A DNA stretch of 64,000 nt from Maribacter algicola (GCF_003933245.1 NZ_QUSX01000002.1:1240001-1304000); one strand, 5' to 3'. Numbered from the stretch's first letter, positions 8,714 through 17,414 are shown. Notes: generated by a model from the letters alone, not told the origin. Made by a program: numbers and translations.

Positions 8714-9589
8714 CTATTCATTACCCGCCTTAAAAAGAAAATCTTTTTCCGCTTTGGAAAGACTTTCGTATCCGGACTTGCTGATTTTATCCAAAATGGC
8801 ATCTATCTTTTTTTGTTTGCTTTGGGCATCATAGTCTTTGGTACTTCTATTGGATGAAGTGCGTTGGTTCTTGTAAACCGTCTTTAATGGCGCTTTTTTT
8901 TCGGTACGCTTAAACATATTGGCAACACTGTCGAAAAAATTAGAAAAACCAGCCCCAATATCATTCCCTTTGAAAAGTTGGCTAGCATAAAGATATCCCA
9001 ATAGGGCACCTCCTAAATGTGCCAAATGCCCCCCGGCATTGCCACTGGTGGGAAGTTGTATCAAATCCATCAACACGACGAACACACCTATATACCAAAG
9101 CTTCACATTGAAAAAAATGACCCTGACCTCTTGGTTGGGAATGTAGGTACAAATAAAGATAAGAATAGCACTCGCACCTGCCGAAGCCCCAATCAGTGCG
9201 GCGTTCACATTGAAAAATGCCGGAAAAATGTTATATCCTAACATAAAAAATAAGCCCCCAAGGATAACGCCTAAAAAGTACACGTTCAGAAAACGTCTAC
9301 CATCAAATAGGTTCAAAAAAATCCTGCCCACAAAATAGATGAGCAGCATATTCCAAAATAAATGTCCAAGACCCCCATGGAAAAAAGAATAGGTTATAAT
9401 GGACCAAGGTTGCATCAAAAATCCAAAGAAATCATTGGGAAGTTCAAACCACTGTACGATACTATTTTTTGAAAAGCCCAATAGAAAGGGAATGAGTGCG
9501 CTAACTATATACACTGCCACATTAATGGCGATGAGTTTTTCCGCCACGCTCAACCTTGCATATTGATATTTTATATTGACACCTGCCAT
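8714..9589 (-). CDS. Rhomboid family intramembrane serine protease (second copy)
   Basis: Polytopic inner-membrane protein of 291 residues. The rhomboid core shows HGGLGHLFWNM (HxxxN of the oxyanion region), the serine motif GASAGASA and the catalytic histidine segment GGHLAHLGGALLGYL. The residue after the putative nucleophile is Ala where most active rhomboids have Gly (GASG), so activity should not be taken for granted. A cytoplasmic C-terminal tail of about 90 basic residues follows. It overlaps the preceding rhomboid gene by one base (TAATG). Confidence 0.88.
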   Translation of the reverse strand: MAGVNIKYQYARLSVAEKLIAINVAVYIVSALIPFLLGFSKNSIVQWFELPNDFFGFLMQPWSIITYSFFHGGLGHLFWNMLLIYFVGRIFLNLFDGRRFLNVYFLGVILGGLFFMLGYNIFPAFFNVNAALIGASAGASAILIFICTYIPNQEVRVIFFNVKLWYIGVFVVLMDLIQLPTSGNAGGHLAHLGGALLGYLYASQLFKGNDIGAGFSNFFDSVANMFKRTEKKAPLKTVYKNQRTSSNRSTKDYDAQSKQKKIDAILDKISKSGYESLSKAEKDFLFKAGNE

Positions 9590-10335
9590 TATCTGTCCCA
9601 GCGATTATTGTTAAACTGATTCTTTTTCCAATACCACATCATTAGAAAACCTACTAGCGCTCCTCCTACATGTGCAAAATGCGCAATACCCTGTCCAAAA
9701 ATCCCGTAACCCGTAATCCCCGAAAACAAATCAAGACCAATCAATACAGGAATGAAATACTTTGCCTTGATGGGAACAGGGAGAAAAATCAGGAAAAGTT
9801 CGCTGTTGGGGTATGACATACCAAAAGCTACCAACACCCCATAAATGGCTCCCGAAGCACCGACTGCCGGGGTATGATAGGCACTTAAAAAATTATCAAT
9901 GGTAGATTTTCCGGCAATATTATACCATTCCGTGTTGTACTGTCCCCTTGTAACGATATCCATCACGGAACTTTCGGTGACTCCAGAATCCACGATGGCA
10001 TTAAGCCCTTTCTGAAAGTAATAATAGTTGACCCCCGTATGCAGCAAAGCTGCACCTAAGCCTGCGGAAAAATAAAAGAACAGAAACTTGTTGCGCCCCC
10101 ACATTCGCTCCAAGGGCGTACCAAAGGCGTATAAGGCGTACATATTAAAAAGAATATGCATAAACCCACCATGCATGAACATATGGGTAACGATTTGCCA
10201 AATCCCGAAATTCTCGTTTTTTGGAAACCAAAGGGAAAACCATTGATACATTTGGTCCCCATAAATATTGGTCGCAACGAAAAACAAAATATTGATGATC
10301 AACAAGTGTTTTATCGCTTCAGTAAGTCTGCTCAT
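9589..10335 (-). CDS. Rhomboid family intramembrane serine protease (first copy)
   Basis: Polytopic membrane protease of 248 residues with a canonical active site: HGGFMHILFNMYAL for the HxxxN region, GASGAIYG for the nucleophile serine, and HFAHVGGALVGFL for the catalytic histidine. A loop insertion between helices contains a long polar segment (YYFQKGLNAIVDSGVTES and beyond). The gene starts directly next to the mutL stop and ends in a TAATG junction with the second rhomboid, so both are cotranscribed with mutL. The substrates are unknown. Confidence 0.92.
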   Translation of the reverse strand: MSRLTEAIKHLLIINILFFVATNIYGDQMYQWFSLWFPKNENFGIWQIVTHMFMHGGFMHILFNMYALYAFGTPLERMWGRNKFLFFYFSAGLGAALLHTGVNYYYFQKGLNAIVDSGVTESSVMDIVTRGQYNTEWYNIAGKSTIDNFLSAYHTPAVGASGAIYGVLVAFGMSYPNSELFLIFLPVPIKAKYFIPVLIGLDLFSGITGYGIFGQGIAHFAHVGGALVGFLMMWYWKKNQFNNNRWDR

Positions 10336-12180
10336 TTATATAAATTTTCTATCAATATCGCTTTCTGTAATCGTTGTATATGTTCGCTTGTTGAAAGGGC
10401 TCAGGGCACTTTCCTTACAGGCAAAAAGGTCATTGACCAACTCCATCTGTGAACGTTGGTCCAACACCTCCCCGGTTTTGAGCGATAAGGTCTTCGCCAA
10501 GGTCTTGGCCAACATATCAACTTGGGAAAAACTATCCTCCTCCAACTCCATTTGGAAATCGGAAATAAGTTGCTCCATCACCATTTGCACCTCGCTTTCC
10601 GTCACCACTACGGGCACACCCTTTACTTCCACAGTTTCTGAAGTTATATCGCCAAAAACAAATCCAACGGCACTTAAGCTTTCCTGTATTTCCATCAAAA
10701 TGGCAATTTCTCCCCGGGTAAAATTGAGGGTCAGGGGAAAAAGTAATTGTTGGCTCACCGCTTCCTTGATCGTAATGTTCCTTAAAAATCCCTCGTAGAG
10801 TACACGTTGGTGCGCCCTACTTTGATTGATGATCAACATCCCAGATTTAATGGTAGAAACGATGTACTTTTTTCGAAGCTGAAAGGTTGTAGTGATTGTT
10901 TCTGCGGTATCCGCAGATGAACCAAAAATAGAACTATTGATTCCTTCGGATTCCATTTCTAGGATACCGATATCCCGTTGGGGCAACTTACGTTCCAAGC
11001 CTTGGTACATAGTTTCCCAACCCTTGGCACTAGGTTGTCTGGAATACCCAGATTCTTTGGGAGCCCTTGATTTTTCAAAGGGATTGAAATCAGCATCTAC
11101 CGATATACTCGGTAACGATACGGCTTTGTCCTTAAAGTTGTAGGGGGTCTCCAAATTTTGGTCCTTATCAAAGTCCAAGGAAGGGGCCACATTGAACTGG
11201 CCCAAGCTATGTTTAATGGTCGATTTCAAATAGGCATACAGGGTATGCTCATCATCGAACTTTACTTCTGTTTTGGTTGGGTGTATATTAATATCTATAG
11301 TCGCCGGATCTACCTCCAAACAAATAAAATAACCAGGATGTGTACCCGGTCTGATCAATCCTTCAAAGGCACCCAAGACCGCATGATGCAAATAGGGACT
11401 CTTAATAAATCGGTTATTGGCAAAAAAGAATTGCTCCCCTCTACTCTTTTTGGCAAACTCGGGCTTTTGAATGTATCCCGATATCCTAACGACATTGGTC
11501 TCTTCGTTCAAAGGGACCAACTTTTCATTGGTCTTTCTGCCAAAAATTTGAACGATCCTTTTTTTAAAATCGTTACCGGGAAGATTGAAAACATCGCTCC
11601 CATTGTTGTAAAAACTGAAGGATATTTGTGGATGGGCCAAGGCTACCCGATGGAATTCATCCACAATATGCCTAAATTCCACTTGGTCCGACTTTAAAAA
11701 GTTGCGTCTTGCAGGAATATTGAAGAAAAGGTTTTTTACCATCATCGAGGTTCCCTTGGGAACTACGGCCACTTCCTGGCTTATTATCTTACTCCCCTCA
11801 ATTTTTATATGCGTGCCCACTTCATCATCCCCCGTACGGGTCATCATTTCCACATGAGCAATGGCTGCTATGGATGCCAATGCTTCGCCCCTAAAACCCT
11901 TGGTATGTAAATTAAAAAGATCTTCGGCCTTTTGGATCTTTGAGGTCGCATGCCGCTCAAAGCTCAGGCGCGCATCCGTATCGCTCATTCCCATCCCGTT
12001 GTCAACAACCTGAACCAAGGTTTTCCCACCGTCCTTAACGATTAATTTTATATCCGTGGACTGGGCGTCAATGGCATTCTCCAACAATTCCTTTACCACA
12101 GAGGCTGGTCGCTGAACTACTTCTCCCGCTGCGATTTGGTTGGCAACGTGATCGGGCAAAAGTCTAATAATATCCGCCAT
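10336..12180 (-). CDS. mutL: DNA mismatch repair protein MutL, without endonuclease motifs
   Basis: GHKL ATPase that links mismatch recognition by MutS to strand removal. Length is 614 residues. N-terminal ATPase motifs are intact: ELLENAIDA (31-39), DNGMGM (60-65), GFRGEALASI (95-104). A proline- and serine-rich linker spans about 335-430, followed by the dimerisation domain. Endonuclease-type MutL carries DQHA(x)2E(x)4E there; this protein has INQSRAHQRVLYE at 451-463. The late CPHGRP motif is replaced by SPFNKRT at 594-600. The protein is therefore probably not a nuclease. It overlaps the upstream small gene by one base (TAATG). Confidence 0.95.
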   Translation of the reverse strand: MADIIRLLPDHVANQIAAGEVVQRPASVVKELLENAIDAQSTDIKLIVKDGGKTLVQVVDNGMGMSDTDARLSFERHATSKIQKAEDLFNLHTKGFRGEALASIAAIAHVEMMTRTGDDEVGTHIKIEGSKIISQEVAVVPKGTSMMVKNLFFNIPARRNFLKSDQVEFRHIVDEFHRVALAHPQISFSFYNNGSDVFNLPGNDFKKRIVQIFGRKTNEKLVPLNEETNVVRISGYIQKPEFAKKSRGEQFFFANNRFIKSPYLHHAVLGAFEGLIRPGTHPGYFICLEVDPATIDINIHPTKTEVKFDDEHTLYAYLKSTIKHSLGQFNVAPSLDFDKDQNLETPYNFKDKAVSLPSISVDADFNPFEKSRAPKESGYSRQPSAKGWETMYQGLERKLPQRDIGILEMESEGINSSIFGSSADTAETITTTFQLRKKYIVSTIKSGMLIINQSRAHQRVLYEGFLRNITIKEAVSQQLLFPLTLNFTRGEIAILMEIQESLSAVGFVFGDITSETVEVKGVPVVVTESEVQMVMEQLISDFQMELEEDSFSQVDMLAKTLAKTLSLKTGEVLDQRSQMELVNDLFACKESALSPFNKRTYTTITESDIDRKFI

Positions 12181-12479
12181 TATCGGGAAAAAAATATGGA
12201 GAGATCGAAATCAATTATATAAAGGAAGATTAGGATGAGAATGGCCAAAATGATCACGAACCGAATTTTTACGTTTCTATCGCCTTCCCTTCGGGAATCT
12301 TCCAGGACATTGCTAATTTTGTTCTTTAAACCCCGTTGGTTTTGTAAGGTACTGCGAAACTGGTCAAACTTGGGTTCTATCCTGTAGGGATTTCCTTTTC
12401 CTTTGTCATCATAAAATCTTGGGTTGTATTCGAACCTTCTATTTTTTCGTAAACGTGTTATTTTACTCAGGAATCCCAT
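12180..12479 (-). CDS. Small C-terminally anchored membrane protein, unknown function
   Basis: Protein of 99 residues if it starts at the ATG at 12479. A longer reading frame to 12560 would run through the -7 element described at 12485-12492, so the shorter start is preferred. The N-terminal 70 residues are very basic and polar (KITRLRKNRRFEYNPRFYDD at the start). The C-terminus is one hydrophobic helix (about 77-94), suggesting a tail anchor. Homologues in flavobacteria have sometimes carried riboflavin-synthase names, probably because of the nearby ribH, but there is no such domain here. It overlaps the mutL start by one base. Confidence 0.7.
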   Translation of the reverse strand: MGFLSKITRLRKNRRFEYNPRFYDDKGKGNPYRIEPKFDQFRSTLQNQRGLKNKISNVLEDSRREGDRNVKIRFVIILAILILIFLYIIDFDLSIFFSR

Positions 12480-12484
12480 AAGTT

Positions 12485-12492
12485 CAAAGTTA
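12485..12492 (-). promoter_or_regulatory. Candidate -7 element TAACTTTG before the small membrane protein gene
   Basis: On the minus strand TAACTTTG fits TAnnTTTG exactly and ends five bases before the ATG at 12479. No convincing -33 TTG lies at the right spacing. If used, transcription would begin at or within a base or two of the ATG, so the mutL operon mRNA would be leaderless. Confidence 0.45.
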
Positions 12493-12615
12493 CTCAAAAT
12501 AGCAAAAAGCCTCGTATAAGGATCCCTAAAATTTGTTAACAGAACCCTATTGCCGAGCAATTTGGAATGTTGGGAATATCAAATTGAAAATGTGGAATGG
12601 GTAGCGGGGCAATGC

Positions 12616-13098
12616 CTATTTTCCCAATACGGCCATCTTAATGGCGGCAATGGCTGCCTCAGACCCTTTATTTCCGTGCTTTCCACCACTGCGGTCTATG
12701 GCCTGTTGCATGGTATTATCGGTCAAAACACAGAAGATGACCGGAATGTCCATTCGCACATTGAGATCCTTGATGCCTTGGGCCGTAGCACTACAAACAA
12801 AATCAAAATGCTTGGTCTCCCCCTGGATGACACTTCCTATGGCGATAACGGCATCCAATTTTTCCTGTTGTATCAGTTTTTTACAACCAAAGGTAAGCTC
12901 AAAACTACCCGGTACGTTCCATCTGATAATGTTCGAGGCCAGGGCACCGCAATCCAAAAGGGCGGTCTCCGCGCCAAGATAGAGGCCTTCGGTTATGTTG
13001 GAATTCCACTCAGAAACAACGATCCCAAACCGAAGATGCTTCGCGCTTGGGATAGTGTCCTTATCGTATTCCGATAAATTTTTGTTTTCCGTGGCCAT
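12616..13098 (-). CDS. ribH: 6,7-dimethyl-8-ribityllumazine synthase
   Basis: Penultimate enzyme of riboflavin synthesis. It condenses 5-amino-6-ribitylaminouracil with dihydroxybutanone phosphate and assembles as a pentamer or icosahedral shell in the cytoplasm. Length is 160 residues. Motifs are FGIVVSEWNSNITEGL near the start, VPGSFELTFG, GSVIQGETKHFDFVCSATAQG including the catalytic His of TKHFDFV, and IPVIFCVLTDNT. The last base of the upstream TPR gene coincides with its start (13098), so both are probably in one transcript. Confidence 0.95.
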   Translation of the reverse strand: MATENKNLSEYDKDTIPSAKHLRFGIVVSEWNSNITEGLYLGAETALLDCGALASNIIRWNVPGSFELTFGCKKLIQQEKLDAVIAIGSVIQGETKHFDFVCSATAQGIKDLNVRMDIPVIFCVLTDNTMQQAIDRSGGKHGNKGSEAAIAAIKMAVLGK

Positions 13099-13865
13099 TA
13101 TGCCCCAGTTTTGGCGATTCCAATAAAGGCATCTATAGATTTGGCCGCATCAGAACTTGAAAACTCATCCTTGATTCTTTGGAAATACTCCAAGGCCTTT
13201 GATTTATTGCCCATTTCCAAGGCCGTAACACCCGCCTTGTACAAAAATTTGGGAGTGGTATATTCGTTCGTACTATGTTTAAAGGCCGCTTCATAATACC
13301 CCAAGGCATCGGAGGGTTGGTCAAGCTGCATGAAGGCATCCCCAAGACCACCTTTTGCCAAAGACCCCAGAATAGCATCATCGGATTTAAAATCCTCCAA
13401 GTAGTCTATCGCCTCTTGGTACTTGTTCATATTCAGATAGGACATTCCGGCGGAATAATTCGCCAAATTCGCCGCTTTTGTACCACTGTATTCTTCTATT
13501 ATGTCCAAGAAACCGTATTTACCTTCCGCACCTTCCAAAGCCAGTGTAAATAAGGAATCCTTGGCCGTTGTGCTGTTCAAGGCTTGGTCAAAGTACTGTT
13601 GTGGATAATACATTTCGTTTGCCGCGTTCGCTTCCTTTGGTTTCAATACGAACTGATTGTAGGCCAAATATCCCAATACCGCTACAGCGACCACTCCAAT
13701 GATTCCCAAAATATAGTTTTGATTCTTTGAAACCCATTCCTCCGTTCTGGAAGCACCTTCATCCAAAGAACTGAATACTTCCGCGGTAGTACTTTCCTGC
13801 TCTTCAATCTCCTGGGCCTCAACCTTTGTTTTGGGTTTAAATCCTCTTTTCTTGTATGTTGCCAT
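13098..13865 (-). CDS. Membrane-anchored tetratricopeptide repeat protein (YfgM/BamD-like architecture)
   Basis: The ATG at 13865 (MATYKKRGFKPKTK) gives 255 residues; a longer frame would read through the promoter at 13886-13913. The N-terminus is basic and cytoplasmic. One transmembrane helix (about 52-72, GIIGVVAVAVLGYLAYNQF) is followed by about 180 residues of tetratricopeptide-type helical pairs on the other side, for example NLANYSAGMSYLNMNKYQEA and ALEYFQRIKDEF. The layout resembles YfgM-type periplasmic scaffolds, but that is structural analogy. It is the first gene before ribH and is divergent from recF. Confidence 0.8.
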   Translation of the reverse strand: MATYKKRGFKPKTKVEAQEIEEQESTTAEVFSSLDEGASRTEEWVSKNQNYILGIIGVVAVAVLGYLAYNQFVLKPKEANAANEMYYPQQYFDQALNSTTAKDSLFTLALEGAEGKYGFLDIIEEYSGTKAANLANYSAGMSYLNMNKYQEAIDYLEDFKSDDAILGSLAKGGLGDAFMQLDQPSDALGYYEAAFKHSTNEYTTPKFLYKAGVTALEMGNKSKALEYFQRIKDEFSSSDAAKSIDAFIGIAKTGA

Positions 13866-13885
13866 CTCTATTTTTATTGGTCGCG

Positions 13886-13913
13886 CAAAAATAAAGTTTT
13901 TATTGAAATCCAA
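13886..13913 (-). promoter_or_regulatory. Promoter of the TPR-ribH transcript (TTG-N17-TATTTTTG)
   Basis: On the minus strand TTG (13913-13911) is separated by 17 bp from TATTTTTG (13893-13886). Both elements and the spacer fit the Bacteroidota sigma-A type promoter. The start would lie near 13880, about 15 bp before the ATG at 13865. Confidence 0.65.
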
Positions 13914-13929
13914 TAGTGTATTTATTCGT

Positions 13930-13937
13930 TATTTTTG
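13930..13937 (+). promoter_or_regulatory. Candidate recF -7 element TATTTTTG
   Basis: Perfect TAnnTTTG match on the plus strand between the divergent TPR and recF genes. It would give a leader of roughly 45 bases before the recF ATG at 13988. A TTG at 13903-13905 sits 24 bp upstream, slightly too far for a standard spacer. It interleaves closely with the divergent promoter at 13886-13913. Confidence 0.5.
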
Positions 13938-13987
13938 GAAGTCCAAGCAACGGATGCCCTTTGCGAACCAAAAACTCGGAACTTTTA

Positions 13988-15067
13988 ATGTATTTAAAGA
14001 CCCTATCCCTTCTTAATTACAAAAATTTTGAATCCAAAAATCTTGAGTTCGATTCCAAAATCAACTGTTTTGTGGGGGATAATGGCGTTGGAAAAACCAA
14101 TATTTTGGATAGCATCTACCACCTTTCTTTTGGTAAAAGTTACTTTAATCCCGTATCCTCCCAAAACATACGACATGATGCCGATTTCTTTGTGATAGAA
14201 GGGCACTTCCAAAAAGAGGAAAAGGAAGAAAAAATCGTCTGTAGCCTAAAAAAGGGCAATAAAAAAGTAATCAAAAGGAACGGAAAACCCTATGAAAAAT
14301 TCGCCGACCATATTGGTGTCCTGCCACTGGTAATCATTTCCCCTGCTGATAGGGACCTTATATTGGAGGGCAGTGAGGTGCGAAGAAAATTTATGGACGG
14401 CGTTATTTCTCAGTCGGACAAAGATTACCTACAATCACTTATCAATTACAACAAGGTACTATCCCAAAGAAATGCGCTCTTAAAGTATTTTGCCGTCAAC
14501 CATACTTTTGACAGGGCAACCTTGGCTGTCTATAATGACCAATTGGAAAGGTACGGTTCAGAAATATTTAAAAAAAGGGTACTTTTTTTGGAGAGCTTTA
14601 TCCAAATTTTCAAGGAGCAGTATAAGGCCATAACAAACAATACGGAAGAGGTAAACCTGACTTATGATAGCAAAATGTTATCCGATTCCCTAGGGACATT
14701 ATTGTTGGAAAGTCTTGAAAAAGATCGTGCGTTACAGTATACAAGTGTAGGGATACATAAGGATGACCTAAACTTTACCATTAGGGAATATCCCATAAAA
14801 AAATTTGGCAGCCAAGGACAGCAAAAATCTTTTTTGATTGCCTTGAAATTCGCACAGTTCCATTTTATGCGCAAATTGTCACGCTCCAATCCTATTTTAC
14901 TTTTGGACGATATTTTTGACAAGCTCGATGAAAATAGGGTTTCTCACATCATTTCCTTGGTGAACAAGGAAAATTTTGGTCAGATATTCGTAAGCGACAC
15001 CCATGCGGAACGTACCGAAGCTGTAGTAAAAAAAATTCATCAGACTTATAAAATCTTTAAACTTTGA
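13988..15067 (+). CDS. recF: DNA replication and repair protein RecF
   Basis: SMC-like ABC ATPase that with RecO and RecR loads RecA at gapped DNA. The ATG at 13988 gives 359 residues beginning [14 protein letters not shown], the standard RecF opening. An upstream in-frame start at 13916 would include the promoter and is rejected. Walker A GDNGVGKT is at 30-37, the ABC-like signature is GSQGQQKS, and Walker B with D-loop is [11 protein letters not shown] near residue 300. It is followed after three bases by a lipoprotein gene and then a DUF721 gene, a common order in this family. Confidence 0.95.
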   Translation: MYLKTLSLLNYKNFESKNLEFDSKINCFVGDNGVGKTNILDSIYHLSFGKSYFNPVSSQNIRHDADFFVIEGHFQKEEKEEKIVCSLKKGNKKVIKRNGKPYEKFADHIGVLPLVIISPADRDLILEGSEVRRKFMDGVISQSDKDYLQSLINYNKVLSQRNALLKYFAVNHTFDRATLAVYNDQLERYGSEIFKKRVLFLESFIQIFKEQYKAITNNTEEVNLTYDSKMLSDSLGTLLLESLEKDRALQYTSVGIHKDDLNFTIREYPIKKFGSQGQQKSFLIALKFAQFHFMRKLSRSNPILLLDDIFDKLDENRVSHIISLVNKENFGQIFVSDTHAERTEAVVKKIHQTYKIFKL

Positions 15068-15070
15068 TTT

Positions 15071-15484
15071 ATGCGAAGGTTCCTAATTTTGTTCGCGATA
15101 TCGATGGTTTCCTGCTCCGGTAGGGTTTCATTGGAAGATTTACATCATTTGAACGGGTATTGGGAGATAAAGGAAGTGGAATTTTCCAATGGCAGTACCA
15201 AGGAATATCCAATGAATACAGTGGTGGACTATATAGAACTTAAGGATGGCAAGGGTTACCGAAAAAAAATGGTACCTAGGTTCGATGGCACCTTTGAAAC
15301 CTCTGATGATGCGGAACCCTTTAGTATCGTTGAAGAGAATGGTATGTTTTTTATGCGCTATGAAAATCCCTTGAGCGAATGGCAAGAAAGGTTGTTATCT
15401 TTATCAGGAGATTCATTCTCCGTGGAAAATCCGGAGGGAATCACCTATTATTTTAAACGTTTTGAACCTATAAAATTAGATTGA
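15071..15484 (+). CDS. Lipocalin-like lipoprotein
   Basis: Predicted lipoprotein of 137 residues: a short hydrophobic signal then the lipobox MVSC with Cys15. The mature part begins around LNGYWEIKEVEFSNG, the pattern seen in small lipocalin-like beta-barrel lipoproteins of Bacteroidota, and is rich in alternating beta-strand residues. No catalytic motif is visible. It starts three bases after recF and ends two bases before the DUF721 start, so the three are cotranscribed. The ligand, if any, is unknown. Confidence 0.75.
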   Translation: MRRFLILFAISMVSCSGRVSLEDLHHLNGYWEIKEVEFSNGSTKEYPMNTVVDYIELKDGKGYRKKMVPRFDGTFETSDDAEPFSIVEENGMFFMRYENPLSEWQERLLSLSGDSFSVENPEGITYYFKRFEPIKLD

Positions 15485-15486
15485 TA

Positions 15487-15783
15487 ATGTCCAGAAGAGA
15501 AAACGACCACTTAAGTTTACAGGATGCCCTCTCCGCCTTTATCAAAAAGAACAACCTAGAGGAAGGTATGAATAAAGTGGATGTGCGCACCGCATGGGCC
15601 AACCTTATGGGAAACGGCGTATTAAATTATACCACAGATGTGGAACTCAAGAGAGACACGCTCTTTGTATCGCTATCGTCATCCGTACTCCGCGAAGAAC
15701 TCAGTCATGGAAAAACCAAAATTATTACGATGTTGAACGAAGAGTTGGGAAAAGAATTGATAAAAAAATTAGTGCTACGATAA
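15487..15783 (+). CDS. DUF721 (DciA-like) protein
   Basis: Small cytoplasmic protein of 98 residues from the ATG at 15487 (MSRRENDHLSLQDAL); an in-frame TTG at 15481 is an unlikely start. The domain shows RTAWANLMGNGVLNYT and a following beta-rich half with LFVSLSSSVLREELSHGK, the conserved DUF721 pattern. DUF721 is the defining domain of DciA, the ancestral loader or partner of the replicative helicase DnaB in bacteria lacking DnaC or DnaI. Its place in an operon with recF fits a replication role. That it acts as DciA here is an inference. Confidence 0.82.
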   Translation: MSRRENDHLSLQDALSAFIKKNNLEEGMNKVDVRTAWANLMGNGVLNYTTDVELKRDTLFVSLSSSVLREELSHGKTKIITMLNEELGKELIKKLVLR

Positions 15784-15793
15784 TTTAAACCAT

Positions 15794-15819
15794 AAAAAAA
15801 CCGGCCCAAAGGACCGGTT
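15794..15819 (-). terminator. Rho-independent terminator of ndk
   Basis: Read on the minus strand, AACCGG pairs with CCGGTT around a short loop, with additional CC/GG pairing inside, and is followed by a run of seven T. On the plus strand there is no T run, so it serves ndk rather than the DUF721 gene. Confidence 0.8.
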
Positions 15820-15844
15820 CATCTTCGTTTACTTTTTCTATCTC

Positions 15845-16264
15845 TTAGTAAATTTCCCTACCGGAAAAATGAAAAGCACCTTCAATAGCAGCATTGGCAT
15901 CACTATCCGAACCGTGTATCGCGTTTTCGGCAATGTCAGTCGCGAACATTTTACGTATGGTTCCTTCCGCAGCTTCTGCAGGATTGGTCGCCCCTATCAA
16001 CGCCCTAAAATCCTCCACTGCATTTTCCTTTTCCAAAATAGCGGCAACAATGGGGCCACGTGTCATAAATTCCACCAATTCCCCAAAGAAAGGTCGTTCT
16101 TTGTGAATAGCGTAAAACTCCTGAGCGTCCCGTACGCTTAACTGCGTATATTTCATGGCGATTATCTTAAATCCAGCCGCCGTAATTTTTTCCAAAATAG
16201 CCCCAATATGTCCGTTTTCCACGGCATCGGGCTTTATCATGGTAAATGTTCTATTTGTAGTCAT
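15845..16264 (-). CDS. ndk: Nucleoside diphosphate kinase
   Basis: Cytoplasmic enzyme that equilibrates nucleoside di- and triphosphates through a phosphohistidine intermediate. Length is 139 residues, standard for the family. It opens with the conserved [10 protein letters not shown]. The catalytic histidine is His117 in the signature [12 protein letters not shown] (114-125). Further conserved elements are [13 protein letters not shown] and the GATNPAEA loop. It is monocistronic, with a good promoter at 16281-16310 and a terminator just after the stop. Confidence 0.97.
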   Translation of the reverse strand: MTTNRTFTMIKPDAVENGHIGAILEKITAAGFKIIAMKYTQLSVRDAQEFYAIHKERPFFGELVEFMTRGPIVAAILEKENAVEDFRALIGATNPAEAAEGTIRKMFATDIAENAIHGSDSDANAAIEGAFHFSGREIY

Positions 16265-16280
16265 TTATTGAAATTTTGCG

Positions 16281-16310
16281 CAAAAATACGCTTTTCCCAA
16301 AGAACCACAA
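16281..16310 (-). promoter_or_regulatory. ndk promoter (TTG-N19-TATTTTTG)
   Basis: On the minus strand TTG (16310-16308) is followed after 19 bp by TATTTTTG (16288-16281), the ideal Bacteroidota promoter geometry. The start would be near 16275, giving a leader of about 11 bases before the ATG at 16264. Confidence 0.7.
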
Positions 16311-16384
16311 CTTTATATGGATTTACAAAATGCGTATACGCAATGAAAAGAACCGGTCCATACATTCCCTTTCCCATTAAATTG

Positions 16385-16392
16385 TATCTTTG
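16385..16392 (+). promoter_or_regulatory. Candidate -7 element TATCTTTG before nrnA
   Basis: Perfect TAnnTTTG that ends five bases before the nrnA ATG at 16398. No clear -33 TTG is present. If used, the mRNA would start at or very near the initiation codon. Confidence 0.5.
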
Positions 16393-16397
16393 CGGCC

Positions 16398-17414
16398 ATG
16401 AATTTTGAGCAAGTAGCAGCATTGAAGAATTTGCTTTCCTCTCCAAAAAGGATTGCCATAATACCGCACAAGAATCCGGATGGGGACGCCATTGGCTCTA
16501 CCTTGGCGCTTTCCAAGTATCTTTCAAAAAAAGGACATAATACCCAGGTGCTCGCTCCCAATGATTTTCCAAAGTTCCTGAAATGGATGCCAGGAGCCGA
16601 TCAAATCCTAAACTACGAAAGGCACAACGCTGAAACCAAAAAATTCATTGCGGAGGCCGACGTCATTTTTACCTTGGACTTTAACGACTTTGGACGTGTA
16701 GGTCACATGGCGGAATGCTTGGAAAATGCGAAAGCGAAGTTTGTCATGGTGGACCATCACCAACAACCTTCGGGATATGCAGTCATTACCTATTCAGATA
16801 TAAACATGAGCTCCACCTGCGAAATGGTTTATACGCTGATCGATGCCATGGGGGACCGGGATTTAATTGATCAAGACATCGCCAATTGCATTTATACAGG
16901 TATCATGACGGATACCGGCTCTTTCAAGTTCAGGGCCACCACCAGTCAGACACATCGTATCGTGGCCGAGCTTATGGACAAGGGAGCGGACAATACGGCC
17001 ATCCACCAACGGGTATATGATACCAACTCTCCCAGCAGATTGCATCTTTTGGGCTGTGCCTTGAAAAATATGGTTATTCTTGAAGAATTCAATACAGCAT
17101 ACATTACATTGACACAAGAAGAACTGGATCGTTACGACTATGAGAAGGGAGATACGGAAGGCTTTGTGAATTACGGCCTTACTCTGGACAAAATTCGATT
17201 TGCCGTTATTTTTATAGAGAATAAAGAGGAAGGTATCTTTAAAATTTCCTTTCGATCTGTGGGTGATTTTTCAGTAAACGAGTTTGCGAGAAACTATTTT
17301 GATGGAGGCGGACACACCAATGCCGCCGGAGGCAAAAGTGAAAAATCGTTGGAGGAAACCATCGATTATTTTGTATCCCTATTGCCCAAATATAAAAAAG
17401 CGTTGACAGCATGA
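16398..17414 (+). CDS. nrnA: DHH/DHHA1 phosphoesterase, NrnA-type (oligoribonuclease/pAp phosphatase)
   Basis: Cytoplasmic manganese phosphoesterase of 338 residues. NrnA-type enzymes degrade 2-5-nt RNAs and dinucleotides and dephosphorylate pAp. The DHH domain carries the metal-binding HKNPDGDAIGS (about 24-34), LDFNDFGR, and VDHHQQ. After a linker the DHHA1 domain ends with FARNYFDGGGHTNAAGG, whose GGGH motif binds substrate. The start at 16398 follows a -7 element by five bases. The 3' end overlaps gldI by four bases. The exact substrate preference cannot be fixed from sequence. Confidence 0.9.
   Translation: MNFEQVAALKNLLSSPKRIAIIPHKNPDGDAIGSTLALSKYLSKKGHNTQVLAPNDFPKFLKWMPGADQILNYERHNAETKKFIAEADVIFTLDFNDFGRVGHMAECLENAKAKFVMVDHHQQPSGYAVITYSDINMSSTCEMVYTLIDAMGDRDLIDQDIANCIYTGIMTDTGSFKFRATTSQTHRIVAELMDKGADNTAIHQRVYDTNSPSRLHLLGCALKNMVILEEFNTAYITLTQEELDRYDYEKGDTEGFVNYGLTLDKIRFAVIFIENKEEGIFKISFRSVGDFSVNEFARNYFDGGGHTNAAGGKSEKSLEETIDYFVSLLPKYKKALTA

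Noticed and set aside
11158..11697. Plus-strand open frame of 179 codons
   Set aside because: Antisense to mutL with no domain; the mutL reading is unambiguous.
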